Shown here piece after piece: positions 1 through 6,412 of a stretch of 7,825 nucleotides of DNA. The position numbers and the translations under genes were made by a program. The stretch is from an uncultured Flavobacteriales bacterium (lineage in GTDB: Bacteria > Bacteroidota > Bacteroidia > Flavobacteriales_D > Sanyastnellaceae), in contig CAJXOV010000091.1 of assembly GCA_913057815.1 (NCBI GenBank), positions 1 through 7,825 of the forward strand, given 5' to 3'. Position 1 is the first letter of the stretch. Each line of letters starts with the position of its first letter. The notes under the pieces are model-generated. The model saw nothing but the letters and a program-made list of their open reading frames with translations. It was not told the DNA's origin and did no database searches.

Positions 1-47
1 GAGATGTAGAGAGGTCTCGTGGGCTCGGAGATGTGTATAAGAGACAG
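1..47. other. Illumina Nextera i7-side adapter (assembly artefact)
   Basis: This is synthetic library sequence, not genome. Bases 1-5 (GAGAT) match the end of the P7 oligo. Bases 6-13 (GTAGAGAG) match the Nextera i7 index N707 as written in the oligo. Bases 14-28 are the i7-side sequencing primer arm, and bases 29-47 are the 19-bp Tn5 mosaic end (AGATGTGTATAAGAGACAG). Native sequence begins at 48. Read on the minus strand, the adapter extends the neighbouring open frame by a false tail containing SYTHLRAHET. Adapter and index identities are from memory of the published kit sequences. Confidence 0.98.
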
Positions 48-840
48 CATTTGTTTTTTCTAATTTTCTGAAAATAGATTTTAAATTTCTTTTCCACCAC
101 TGAGGAGATTTCTGATTAAAATTAGACACAGTTAAAACCGACATCTCGTTTATCTGATTTAGTTCACAAGGCTGTGATTTGAAATCATCCAAAAATGATG
201 TCTTGAGAAATTCATTCCTATTCATAGCCTTGGCTATTTCATGAAACTCTTTACCATTTTCTAAATAAGTAATGCTGTATGAGTTTCTAAATCCGTTATA
301 CAATGTGAAATAGAACCAAAAATCATCTGACAGCCACTCTGTAGCCGAATTATTATTTTCTCCATCTACCATGGCTACTACTGCCAAGTCTTCCAGAATC
401 GATTTGATAGGGATATTATTAATTTTAAATATTTCTCTTCTGTGGACTTCTTCATAGAGATTTCCAATAGTTCCTATCACCACTGCAGTAGAATCAAAAA
501 ACTCAAGCTCAAAAGGAAAAAACTCTCCATACTTGATTATATCTGAAATTCTATCCTCAGAAAACTTGACATTACTGTGGCCATCGTTTAGCAACTTCAA
601 CATACCATTAAAAATAAAAAAGGCATCGCTTTCTGAATAATGTTCAGAATGAAGACTTGATTTTATCACCTCCACTTTACTGGAGTCCATCTCTGAAGAA
701 TTCGGATGAATAACCATTAACTGCTCATATAGAAAGTTAATGTCCTCTTTTATTTCATTTTCAGTGAAATCCGAAAACACTTGACAATTCACCGATAAGT
801 GAAGAGCACAGGATAATAATATGGAAATATATACTTTCAC
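48..840 (-). CDS. Exported S41-family peptidase-like protein, C-terminus cut off
   Basis: Probable secreted or periplasmic member of the S41 (C-terminal processing/tricorn-like) serine peptidase family; only the first 264 residues are present. The frame opens with GTG at 840-838; a TAA lies in frame a few codons upstream and no ATG is available near the start. Residues 1-20 look like a signal peptide (MKVYISILLSCALHLSVNC, then Gln). Residues 28-92 match the helical N-terminal region of these proteins, with FLYEQLMVIHPN and LNDGHSNVKF as the telltale stretches. Residues about 107-200 are strand-rich and PDZ-like (EIFKINNIPIKSIL). Residues 233-264 look like the entry to the protease domain (SVLTVSNF, then a helical WWKRNLKSIFRKLEK). 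The catalytic Ser/Lys region would lie beyond the edge, so activity cannot be judged. The frame stays open through the adapter to base 1, but anything after residue 264 is artefact. Fold assignment is by motif memory and fairly likely. No clear promoter is visible in 841-967. Confidence 0.75.
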
Positions 841-967
841 GCTTACGTTAATAGCTTAATCCGATACGTATTTAGAGTAATTTAGTTCGGTAAAACATTT
901 TGTAGTTTATGGAATCATTTTTGGTAACTTCTTATAGAAAGTTGACGTATTAACCTCATATTATATT

Positions 968-1351
968 GTGAAAACCCTTCTTTATATATCTATAGTGTTC
1001 ATTTTAAGCTCATCACATTTCGATGCGAGTGCTCAAGACGAATATTTAGCTCGTTCATGGCCCAATGGAAACCCGATGGTCGTGTACTTCTTAGAGGCTG
1101 ATAGCCAAGAAATAATGAAAGAGCAAGTATTTTATGAAGATGGACAGATGGATTATGAAGGTAGCTATAATGGAGGTGTAGAACATGGATTCTGGACCTA
1201 CTATTGGGAAAATGGATCTATGAAGTCTCAAGAATTTTATCAAAATGGCTTGGAAGAAGGTACTATGTATGACTATAACAAGTCTGGCGAAAAATCCATA
1301 GAATACATTTATAATCACGGAGTTTTGATAAGTAAGAATTCTCTTAACTAA
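968..1351 (+). CDS. Small secreted MORN_2/YwqK-like repeat protein
   Basis: A 127-residue exported protein of unknown role. Residues 1-23 form a signal peptide (MKTLLYISIVFILSSSHFDASAQ; cleavage is likely around ASA/Q). Three tandem units of exactly 23 residues begin at Phe55, Tyr78 and Tyr101, each with the pattern aromatic-x-(D/N)-G-x-(M/E)-x followed about ten residues later by N-G-x-x-x-G; a weaker unit may start near Trp31 (WPNGNPM). This is the MORN_2 repeat, often labelled 'YwqK family antitoxin' in databases. That label comes from one Bacillus neighbour and should not be read as function here: no toxin lies next to it. Start is GTG at 968; TAG lies in frame at 935 and no ATG intervenes. 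The gene is divergent from the S41-like gene (127-bp gap) and its last 8 bp overlap the end of pdeM, which is convergent. No ideal -7 box is seen upstream; CATTTTTG at 916-923 is one mismatch off. Confidence 0.8.
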   Translation: MKTLLYISIVFILSSSHFDASAQDEYLARSWPNGNPMVVYFLEADSQEIMKEQVFYEDGQMDYEGSYNGGVEHGFWTYYWENGSMKSQEFYQNGLEEGTMYDYNKSGEKSIEYIYNHGVLISKNSLN

Positions 1352-1976
1352 CTCTAATTACTTCTTTTTCAGCTATTACGAAAATTTCATCTCCTTTATT
1401 TGGTTTGATTGTCATGGCTCCGGTAAACTCACCAAAAGCAGGTAAAACTGCTCTTTCAGTACCAAAATAGAAACATGGAAGTCTTAAAGTAGACAATCCG
1501 TTTCCTTTCATCTTTACAGCGGGATGTAAATGTCCACAAATATTATATAATTCTTCTTTATGCTCAGGTTCATGTGTGAAGTAAAACCCACTTTCGACTA
1601 GACTGTTAGTCACTACTAACTTAGCTTCTTTGTAATGTTCTGGATGTAAAATGTCATGGTTCCCAAGTATTAGAATCCATTCTATACTTTCATAGTTTGC
1701 AATATAATCTTTGAATTTTTCCCACTCTTTATTATAAACGCTGTGAAATAAATCTCCTAGAAAAATTACTCTATCTACTTCGTACTTGTCTACTACACCA
1801 GTCATTCTCCAATAATTATTTGTATTGGCCTCTTTAGGAACCCCTATTCCACTATTGGTGAAATGTGTAGCTTTTCCTAAATGGAGATCTGATATTATCA
1901 AGGTTTTCTTGTCTATCCAGTACACTTCTTTTTCGTGTCCTAAAGTAAATCTGTTATTTCTGAATATATATTCCAA
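1344..1976 (-). CDS. pdeM: Ligase-associated metallophosphoesterase PdeM
   Basis: A 210-residue cytoplasmic calcineurin-like phosphoesterase of the PdeM family, which in many bacteria is encoded with an ATP-dependent DNA ligase, a DEXH helicase and an exonuclease and is thought to act in DNA damage response. All metal-binding blocks of the fold are visible in order: DLHLGK (Asp30, His32), GDLFH (Asp75, His78), GNHD (Asn106, His107), HEP (His135) and GHLHP (His149, His151). The C-terminal PAFGEFTG (residues 179-186) is typical of PdeM rather than of general phosphoesterases. Length is as expected. The start is TTG at 1976-1974: the codon just before it is TAA, and the next possible starts (GTG at residue 18, ATG at 58) would remove family-conserved sequence. 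None of the usual ligase/helicase partners is in this window. A terminator ends only 11 bases upstream, so where its transcript begins is unclear. Confidence 0.9.
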   Translation of the reverse strand: MEYIFRNNRFTLGHEKEVYWIDKKTLIISDLHLGKATHFTNSGIGVPKEANTNNYWRMTGVVDKYEVDRVIFLGDLFHSVYNKEWEKFKDYIANYESIEWILILGNHDILHPEHYKEAKLVVTNSLVESGFYFTHEPEHKEELYNICGHLHPAVKMKGNGLSTLRLPCFYFGTERAVLPAFGEFTGAMTIKPNKGDEIFVIAEKEVIRVS

Positions 1977-1987
1977 TTATTGATTTC

Positions 1988-2019
1988 AAAAAAAAAGGCC
2001 TTCAACTTGAAGACCTTTT
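1988..2019 (-). terminator. Rho-independent terminator of the aconitase gene
   Basis: On the minus strand this reads as a hairpin followed by a run of nine T (complement of A1988-A1996). The stem pairs 1993-1998 with 2014-2019 (AAAAGG/CCTTTT) and 2000-2004 with 2008-2012 (CTTCA/TGAAG), with one C/A mismatch at 1999/2013 and a 3-base loop. It begins 23 bases past the aconitase stop codon, where a terminator for that gene should be. Because the stem also has T residues on its plus-strand 3' side, weak function in the other direction is possible, but no plus-strand gene ends here. Confidence 0.85.
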
Positions 2020-2042
2020 AAAATTCTGTGTAAAGCCTAATA

Positions 2043-4313
2043 TTAAAGACCTTCGTTCTTTCTAATTAAGTTAAGTGCTGAACCTTCTTTGAACCACTCA
2101 ATCTGTGATTCATTGTAAGTATGATTTAACTTGATTTCATTTTTAGATCCATCTTTATGAACTACTTCTAGAGTCAACTGCTTTCCTGCAGAAAATGAGT
2201 TAAGATCTAAGAAGTTAAACGTGTCATCTTCCTGAATTAAATCGTAATCTGATTCTGTAGCGAATGTTAATCCTAACATTCCCTGCTTCTTAAGGTTCGT
2301 TTCATGGATTCGAGCAAAAGATTTTACTATTACTACCATAACTCCTAAATGCCTTGGCTCCATAGCCGCATGCTCTCTAGATGAACCTTCTCCATAATTA
2401 TGATCTCCCACTACAATGGTAGAAACTCCTTCTGCTTTATATCCCCTAGCTGAAGCTGGAACCTCACCATATTCGCCAGTTAATTGACTCTTTACCGTGT
2501 TTGTTTCCATGTTAAATGCATTTACAGCACCAATCAAACAATTGTTTGAAATATTATCTAAATGTCCTCTATATCTTAACCAAGGTCCTGCCATAGAAAT
2601 ATGATCTGTAGTACATTTTCCATGAGCTTTAATTAAAAGCTTCATGCCAGTTAAATTCTCACCATTCCAAGGACCAAACGGACTTAAAATCTGTAATCTC
2701 TCTGAGTCATCTTTAACTATAATTTGTACTCCAGAACCATCTGCTGCTGGCTCTATAAATCCGTTATCCTCTACATCAAATCCTTTAGGAGGAAGTTCAA
2801 ATCCTGTAGGCTCATCTAATTTCACTTCTACTCCATCTTTATTAACCAAAGTATCAGTAAGTGGATTAAAATCTAACCTTCCACTAATAGCTATAGCCGC
2901 TACCATTTCAGGAGAGGATACGAATGCATGTGTGTTTGGATTTCCGTCCGCTCTCTTAGCAAAATTTCTATTGAAAGAGTGAACAATACTGTTTTTAGGA
3001 GCATTTTTAGGATCACTATATCTTCCCCATTGACCAATACATGGTCCGCAGGCGTTGGTGAAAATAGTAGCATCTAAGTCTTCGAAAATGTTTAGAAGAC
3101 CATCTCTATCAGCAGTATATCTTACTTGTTCTGACCCTGGGTTTATACCTAATTGAGCTTTAGTAGCCAATCCTTTATCCAAGGCCTGCTTAGCTACAGA
3201 AGCAGCTCTACTTAAATCTTCGTAAGATGAATTGGTACATGAGCCTATTAATCCCCATTCAACATCTAAAGGCCAATCGTTAGCTACAGCTTTAGCGTTC
3301 ATTTCTCCCACTGGAGTAGCCAAATCTGGAGTAAACGGTCCGTTTAAATGAGGTTTTAAATCATCTAAATTAATTTCTATTACTTGATCAAAATACTCTT
3401 CAGGATTAGCGTAAACTTCAGGATCTCCAGTTAAGTGTTCTCTAATTTCATTAGCTGCATCAGCTACTCCATCTCTACCTGTAGCTCTAAGGTATCTCTC
3501 CATAGAGTCATCATAACCGAAAGTAGAAGTAGTAGCTCCTATTTCTGCTCCCATGTTACAGATAGTTCCTTTTCCTGTTCCAGATAATCCAATGGCTCCT
3601 TCTCCGAAGTATTCTACGATAGCGTCTGTTCCACCTTTAGCAGTTAAAATTCCTGCTACTTTAAGGATAACATCTTTAGATGCTGTCCATCCACTAAGTT
3701 TCCCAGTTAATTTAATTCCTATTAGCTTAGGGAATTTAAGTTCCCAAGCCATTCCTGCCATTACATCTACTGCATCTGCTCCACCTACACCAATAGCTAC
3801 CATTCCTAATCCACCAGCATTTACTGTGTGAGAATCAGTTCCTATCATCATTCCTCCTGGGAACGCATAGTTTTCTAAAACTACTTGATGAATGATTCCT
3901 GCTCCTGGCTTCCAAAACCCGATTCCGTATTTATTAGAGGCTGACTCTAAGAAATTAAATACTTCACTAGATTGATTGATAGCATTTTGAAGATCTTTAT
4001 CTGCTCCCATCTTCGCCTGAATCAAGTGATCCAAATGTACTGTTGAAGGAACTGCTACTTTTTTCTTACCAGCTTGCATGAATTGCATAAGAGCCATTTG
4101 TGCCGTAGCATCTTGCATTGCAACGCGGTCTGGAGCAAAATCAACATATGACTTACCTCTTTGAAAAACTGTGTTCGCATCTCCATCCCAAAGATGGGCA
4201 TAAAGAATTTTTTCTGAGAGTGTTAAAGGTTTCCCTACAGCTTTTCTAGCTGCTGCTACTCTACTTGGGTAACGGTTATAAACCGCTTTTATCATATCTA
4301 TGTCAAATGCCAT
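2043..4313 (-). CDS. acnA: Aconitate hydratase, mitochondrial type
   Basis: Full-length 756-residue aconitase, interconverting citrate and isocitrate through cis-aconitate in the TCA cycle; cytoplasmic, with one [4Fe-4S] cluster. Cluster ligands are Cys359 in GSCTNS and Cys422 and Cys425 in ACGPCIG. Other family hallmarks are MMIGTDSHT (157-163), the [20 protein letters not shown] block (448-469), [15 protein letters not shown] (564-578) and the swivel-domain GEGSSREHA (641-649) that contributes the catalytic Ser and substrate-binding Arg. Length and domain order fit the mitochondrial-like aconitase found in Bacteroidota, not the longer AcnA/IRP (about 890 residues) or AcnB types. Start is ATG at 4313, 22 bases from a TAnnTTTG box; the gene ends before a strong terminator, so it is probably monocistronic. 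Citrate synthase and isocitrate dehydrogenase genes, next to it in some Bacteroidota, are not seen here. No unusual residue or frameshift was noticed. The symbol follows use for the Bacteroides enzyme; 'acn' is equally fair. Confidence 0.97.
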   Translation of the reverse strand: MAFDIDMIKAVYNRYPSRVAAARKAVGKPLTLSEKILYAHLWDGDANTVFQRGKSYVDFAPDRVAMQDATAQMALMQFMQAGKKKVAVPSTVHLDHLIQAKMGADKDLQNAINQSSEVFNFLESASNKYGIGFWKPGAGIIHQVVLENYAFPGGMMIGTDSHTVNAGGLGMVAIGVGGADAVDVMAGMAWELKFPKLIGIKLTGKLSGWTASKDVILKVAGILTAKGGTDAIVEYFGEGAIGLSGTGKGTICNMGAEIGATTSTFGYDDSMERYLRATGRDGVADAANEIREHLTGDPEVYANPEEYFDQVIEINLDDLKPHLNGPFTPDLATPVGEMNAKAVANDWPLDVEWGLIGSCTNSSYEDLSRAASVAKQALDKGLATKAQLGINPGSEQVRYTADRDGLLNIFEDLDATIFTNACGPCIGQWGRYSDPKNAPKNSIVHSFNRNFAKRADGNPNTHAFVSSPEMVAAIAISGRLDFNPLTDTLVNKDGVEVKLDEPTGFELPPKGFDVEDNGFIEPAADGSGVQIIVKDDSERLQILSPFGPWNGENLTGMKLLIKAHGKCTTDHISMAGPWLRYRGHLDNISNNCLIGAVNAFNMETNTVKSQLTGEYGEVPASARGYKAEGVSTIVVGDHNYGEGSSREHAAMEPRHLGVMVVIVKSFARIHETNLKKQGMLGLTFATESDYDLIQEDDTFNFLDLNSFSAGKQLTLEVVHKDGSKNEIKLNHTYNESQIEWFKEGSALNLIRKNEGL

Positions 4314-4335
4314 TCTGTTAAATTTTATCGGTGAT

Positions 4336-4343
4336 CAAAAGTA
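4336..4343 (-). promoter_or_regulatory. Bacteroidota-type -7 box of the aconitase gene
   Basis: On the minus strand these bases read TACTTTTG, a full match to the Bacteroidota -7 consensus TAnnTTTG recognised by the primary sigma factor of this phylum. The box ends 22 bases before the aconitase ATG, leaving a leader of roughly 10-15 bases. A clear -33 TTG at the usual 19-21-base spacing is missing; the nearest TTG lies 25 bases upstream, inside the palindrome at 4362-4375. That suggests either a weak -33 or help from an activator. Confidence 0.6.
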
Positions 4344-4361
4344 CTAATTCTTGTGGAATTT

Positions 4362-4375
4362 AGCGTTGCAACGCT
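4362..4375. promoter_or_regulatory. Perfect 14-bp palindrome upstream of the aconitase promoter
   Basis: AGCGTTGCAACGCT is its own reverse complement over all 14 bases. It lies 18 bases upstream of the -7 box, over the place where the -33 element of the aconitase promoter would sit, in an otherwise AT-rich spacer. That position and symmetry fit a binding site for a dimeric regulator, repressor or activator. No regulator gene is nearby and I do not recognise the motif, so operator function is inference. Confidence 0.45.
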
Positions 4376-4545
4376 CATTGTTAATGAGTTAATAAACAAT
4401 CTCTTATATCGTGTATTTAGTACGCAGTATTTTTACCGGCACAAATTTCATGGAAAAAAACAGTGCTATCAACAGTATAGTTTAGTTTTAAAATCTTATG
4501 GTTTATTCACTTTAGATATCCCCAGCAACTTGTAATTTTACTGTA

Positions 4546-5781
4546 GTGAAAAGAAGGACAATTATAGAAAATGTGTACGTAGCCATTAAATCGGTGAAAG
4601 GTCAAATCCTCAGGACCTCACTAACTGTTTTAATCATAGCCATCGGCATCACAGCATTAATTAGTATAATAACTGCTACCACTGCTTTAGAGAATAAAAT
4701 AAGTAGTGAGTTCACCTCATTAGGTACAAATACTTTTATAATTAAAGCCAATAATTCTGGGGGAAGAAGGCATGGCCAAGTTGAGAAAACATTTGAATTT
4801 ATTAGTTACGAGGAAGCTCGAAGTTTCAAGAAAAAGTATAAAAGAGCTGACCTAGTAAGCATCACTGCTGTGGCTAAATTTGGAGCTACTTTAAAATACT
4901 TATCTGAACTTACCAATCCGAATGTGATGGTGAATGGGGTAGATGAGAATTATCTAGAGCTTTCAGGATACAAAGTGGCTTATGGTAGGAATTTTTCTAA
5001 TTCAGAAATCACTCTAGGAAACAATGTAGCCGTGGTAGGAGCCGATATAGTTAATAAGTTATTCTCTACAGCTGAAATGGCTGTAGGAGCCTCTATTTCC
5101 GTAGATTCTAAAAAATTTACTATCATAGGAGTTCTTGAATCCAAAGGGAATACACTAAATCTAAGTGGAGATAATCAATGTTTAATCCCTGTGAGTGTTA
5201 CTAGAAAGTCTTACGAAGTAGAATCAACGGAATATAGGACTAATGTAATGGTGGATGATCCTAGAGAATTGGATGAAGCTATTCAAGTGGCCATGGGAAC
5301 CATGAAACTGATAAGAAAAGATGGTTTAGGAAAAGATTCTTTTCGGATTACTAAAGCAGACAGTACGGCTAACATGGTTATAGAAAATTTGAGCAATATT
5401 ACAGTGGCTGCTACCGTGTTAGGTTTTATCACTCTTTTAGGAGCTGGTATTGGACTTATGAATATTATGCTGGTTTCAGTAACTGAAAGAACTAAAGAAA
5501 TAGGTGTTAGAAAAGCTATTGGCGCCAGTGCCTCTTTAATCAAACAACAATTTCTAATCGAGGCCATAATCATTGGTCAATTAGGTGGAATAGTAGGAAT
5601 AATTTTTGGCGTTCTTTTCGGAAATATTACCGCTCTTTTCTTAAGCACAGGATTTACAGTCCCTTGGCTTTGGTTAATCATAGGAGTTCTACTATGTTTT
5701 GTAGTAAGCGTCCTTAGTGGATATTACCCTGCTAAAAGAGCTTCAGAACTGGACCCTATAGATGCTTTAAGATATGAGTAG
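4546..5781 (+). CDS. ABC transporter permease, FtsX/MacB type
   Basis: A 411-residue inner-membrane permease of the type VII (MacB/LolE/FtsX-like) ABC class, whose members drive export or mechanical work across the envelope rather than uptake. One membrane segment lies near the N-terminus (about 24-46, after the cytoplasmic RT in ILRTSLT), followed by a periplasmic MacB_PCD-like domain (about 50-275) and three more segments (about 285-309, 336-360, 372-394) forming the FtsX domain. The short cytoplasmic loop MLVSVTERTKEIGVRKAIGA (308-327) is the classic coupling helix, and GYYPAKRASELDPIDALRYE is the classic C-terminus. Start is GTG at 4546; TAG lies in frame at 4513 with no ATG between. No ATPase partner is beside it, which would normally be encoded next door, so substrate is unknown. 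The 3' end overlaps the unknown convergent gene by 15 bp. No ideal promoter is seen; TAGTTTTA at 4483-4490 is one base off the -7 consensus. Confidence 0.92.
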   Translation: MKRRTIIENVYVAIKSVKGQILRTSLTVLIIAIGITALISIITATTALENKISSEFTSLGTNTFIIKANNSGGRRHGQVEKTFEFISYEEARSFKKKYKRADLVSITAVAKFGATLKYLSELTNPNVMVNGVDENYLELSGYKVAYGRNFSNSEITLGNNVAVVGADIVNKLFSTAEMAVGASISVDSKKFTIIGVLESKGNTLNLSGDNQCLIPVSVTRKSYEVESTEYRTNVMVDDPRELDEAIQVAMGTMKLIRKDGLGKDSFRITKADSTANMVIENLSNITVAATVLGFITLLGAGIGLMNIMLVSVTERTKEIGVRKAIGASASLIKQQFLIEAIIIGQLGGIVGIIFGVLFGNITALFLSTGFTVPWLWLIIGVLLCFVVSVLSGYYPAKRASELDPIDALRYE

Positions 5782-6324
5782 AATTCGGGCGAATTCCTTT
5801 TCAAGTAAAGGATAAGCATCTTCCATTTTCCCTAAAACCAACAACCGGATTACAGTTCCTGTAGTTAATTGATCAGCCAATTTCACCTGGTAATTTGGTG
5901 ATGACAAAGGATATTCTAATGAATAACATCTTTTAAACTTGTTTTCAAAGTCTTCTTGAAGATCTATATACCTCTTCACATGAGAAATCAGAATTTCTAT
6001 ATCCATAGTGGCTGAAATTCGGATTTTCATGTCTGCCTGGCTATTCTCAAAACTCTGGATTAGGTGAAGCAAATTCTCTTCACTCAATGACAAGTCAATA
6101 ATCTCTCTTTCCTGAGTAATGTTTTTTACTTCACAATATTCGTTTTGAATTTCTAGAAGATTATTTAATTTTCTAATTCGAGAAGAATACAAAGGTTTAA
6201 CCACAGGATTTCTTAAAAAATAGTCCCTAAGGTGAAAAACCTCTTCTTCAATTATTTCTTCCAAAACATCTGCTGGAGGTAGTTTTTCCAACTGTAACGT
6301 ATTTAGAACCTGAGGAATTTCCAA
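5767..6324 (-). CDS. Protein of unknown function, soluble and helical
   Basis: I do not recognise this 185-residue protein. It has no signal peptide or membrane segment, is rich in Glu, Leu, Ile and Lys, and reads as mostly alpha-helical: acidic VLEEIIEEEVFHLRDYF (20-36), SRIRKLNNLLEIQNEY (48-63) and a C-terminal MEDAYPLLEKEFARILLIS (167-185). Only two Cys are present (64, 133) with no metal-binding or catalytic pattern. A cytoplasmic adaptor or small helical regulator is possible but unproven. The start is uncertain: the frame opens three codons before 6324, with TAA at 6333-6331 on the minus strand, and the first usable codon is TTG at 6324; the next TTG is residue 12 and the first ATG is residue 99. 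The frame is uninterrupted, fills the gap between two solid genes and has neighbour-like base composition, so it is probably real. Its end overlaps the permease gene by 15 bp, and it is divergent from the thioredoxin lipoprotein gene. Confidence 0.65.
   Translation of the reverse strand: MEIPQVLNTLQLEKLPPADVLEEIIEEEVFHLRDYFLRNPVVKPLYSSRIRKLNNLLEIQNEYCEVKNITQEREIIDLSLSEENLLHLIQSFENSQADMKIRISATMDIEILISHVKRYIDLQEDFENKFKRCYSLEYPLSSPNYQVKLADQLTTGTVIRLLVLGKMEDAYPLLEKEFARILLIS
5781..5801 (+). terminator. Possible weak terminator hairpin after the permease gene
   Basis: GAATTCG (5781-5787) and CGAATTC (5790-5796) form a perfect inverted repeat, giving a 6-bp stem with a GGGC loop, followed by CTTTT. 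It starts at the last base of the permease stop codon, the right place for that gene's terminator, but the stem is AT-rich and the T run is only four. It also encodes residues near the end of the opposing gene (EFARI), so the symmetry may be chance. Confidence 0.3.
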
Positions 6325-6356
6325 TGCTTTTTAATTTATTTGTTAGAGAATTGTTA

Positions 6357-6382
6357 AACCTTGACCAAGCCTATTCAAGGTT
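6357..6382. promoter_or_regulatory. Inverted repeat inside the thioredoxin lipoprotein promoter
   Basis: AACCTTGA (6357-6364) and TCAAGGTT (6375-6382) are exact reverse complements separated by 10 bases, so their centres are 18 bases apart, near two helical turns. The left arm covers the -33 TTG and the right arm ends 1 base before the -7 box, so a dimeric protein bound here would block or guide RNA polymerase. The spacer lies between two divergent genes and could serve both. No regulator is recognised; the role is inference. Confidence 0.45.
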
Positions 6383-6391
6383 GTATATTTG
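6361..6391 (+). promoter_or_regulatory. Bacteroidota-type promoter of the thioredoxin lipoprotein gene
   Basis: TTG at 6361-6363 is followed after 20 bases by TATATTTG at 6384-6391, a full match to the Bacteroidota -33/-7 pattern (TTG, about 19-21 bases, TAnnTTTG). The box ends 21 bases before the ATG at 6413, matching the spacing at the aconitase gene. This is the best promoter in the window. Confidence 0.75.
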
Positions 6392-6396
6392 TAATT

Positions 6397-6404
6397 CAAA
6401 AATA
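6397..6404 (-). promoter_or_regulatory. Candidate -7 box for the unknown divergent gene
   Basis: The minus strand reads TATTTTTG, a full TAnnTTTG match, 72 bases before the TTG start at 6324. No -33 TTG is found at the expected spacing, and the box sits over the likely transcription start of the plus-strand gene, so the two promoters would interfere. An AT-rich spacer can give such a match by chance. Confidence 0.3.
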
Positions 6405-6412
6405 GTTCGAAA

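Noticed and set aside
29..47. Tn5 mosaic end as evidence of a natural transposon, with its mirror at 7779-7797
   Set aside because: Both copies are joined to sequencing primer arms and sample indices, so they come from tagmentation and not from a mobile element in the genome.
864..871. Short palindrome ATACGTAT in the spacer between the first two genes
   Set aside because: Eight bases of symmetry in AT-rich DNA is expected by chance, and it is not placed on a recognisable promoter.
1091..1318. Minus-strand open frame of 75 codons
   Set aside because: It is antisense to the MORN-repeat gene; its hydrophobic look comes from the complement of the repeat codons.
968..1351. Toxin-antitoxin system suggested by the 'YwqK antitoxin' label
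   Set aside because: MORN_2 repeats are common in secreted Bacteroidota proteins, this one has a signal peptide, and neither neighbour looks like a toxin.
2644..3831. Plus-strand open frames of 112 and 92 codons (2644-2982, 3553-3831)
   Set aside because: They lie wholly antisense to the conserved aconitase gene and have Pro/Ser-rich translations typical of the opposite strand of a real gene.
4353..4535. Open frame of 60 codons on the plus strand between the aconitase and permease genes
   Set aside because: It overlaps the palindrome upstream of the aconitase promoter, has no recognisable pattern or signal, and its composition looks like translated AT-rich spacer. Better read as intergenic DNA.
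5283..5573. Minus-strand open frame of 96 codons
   Set aside because: It is antisense to the FtsX domain of the permease, which is strongly conserved in the other frame.
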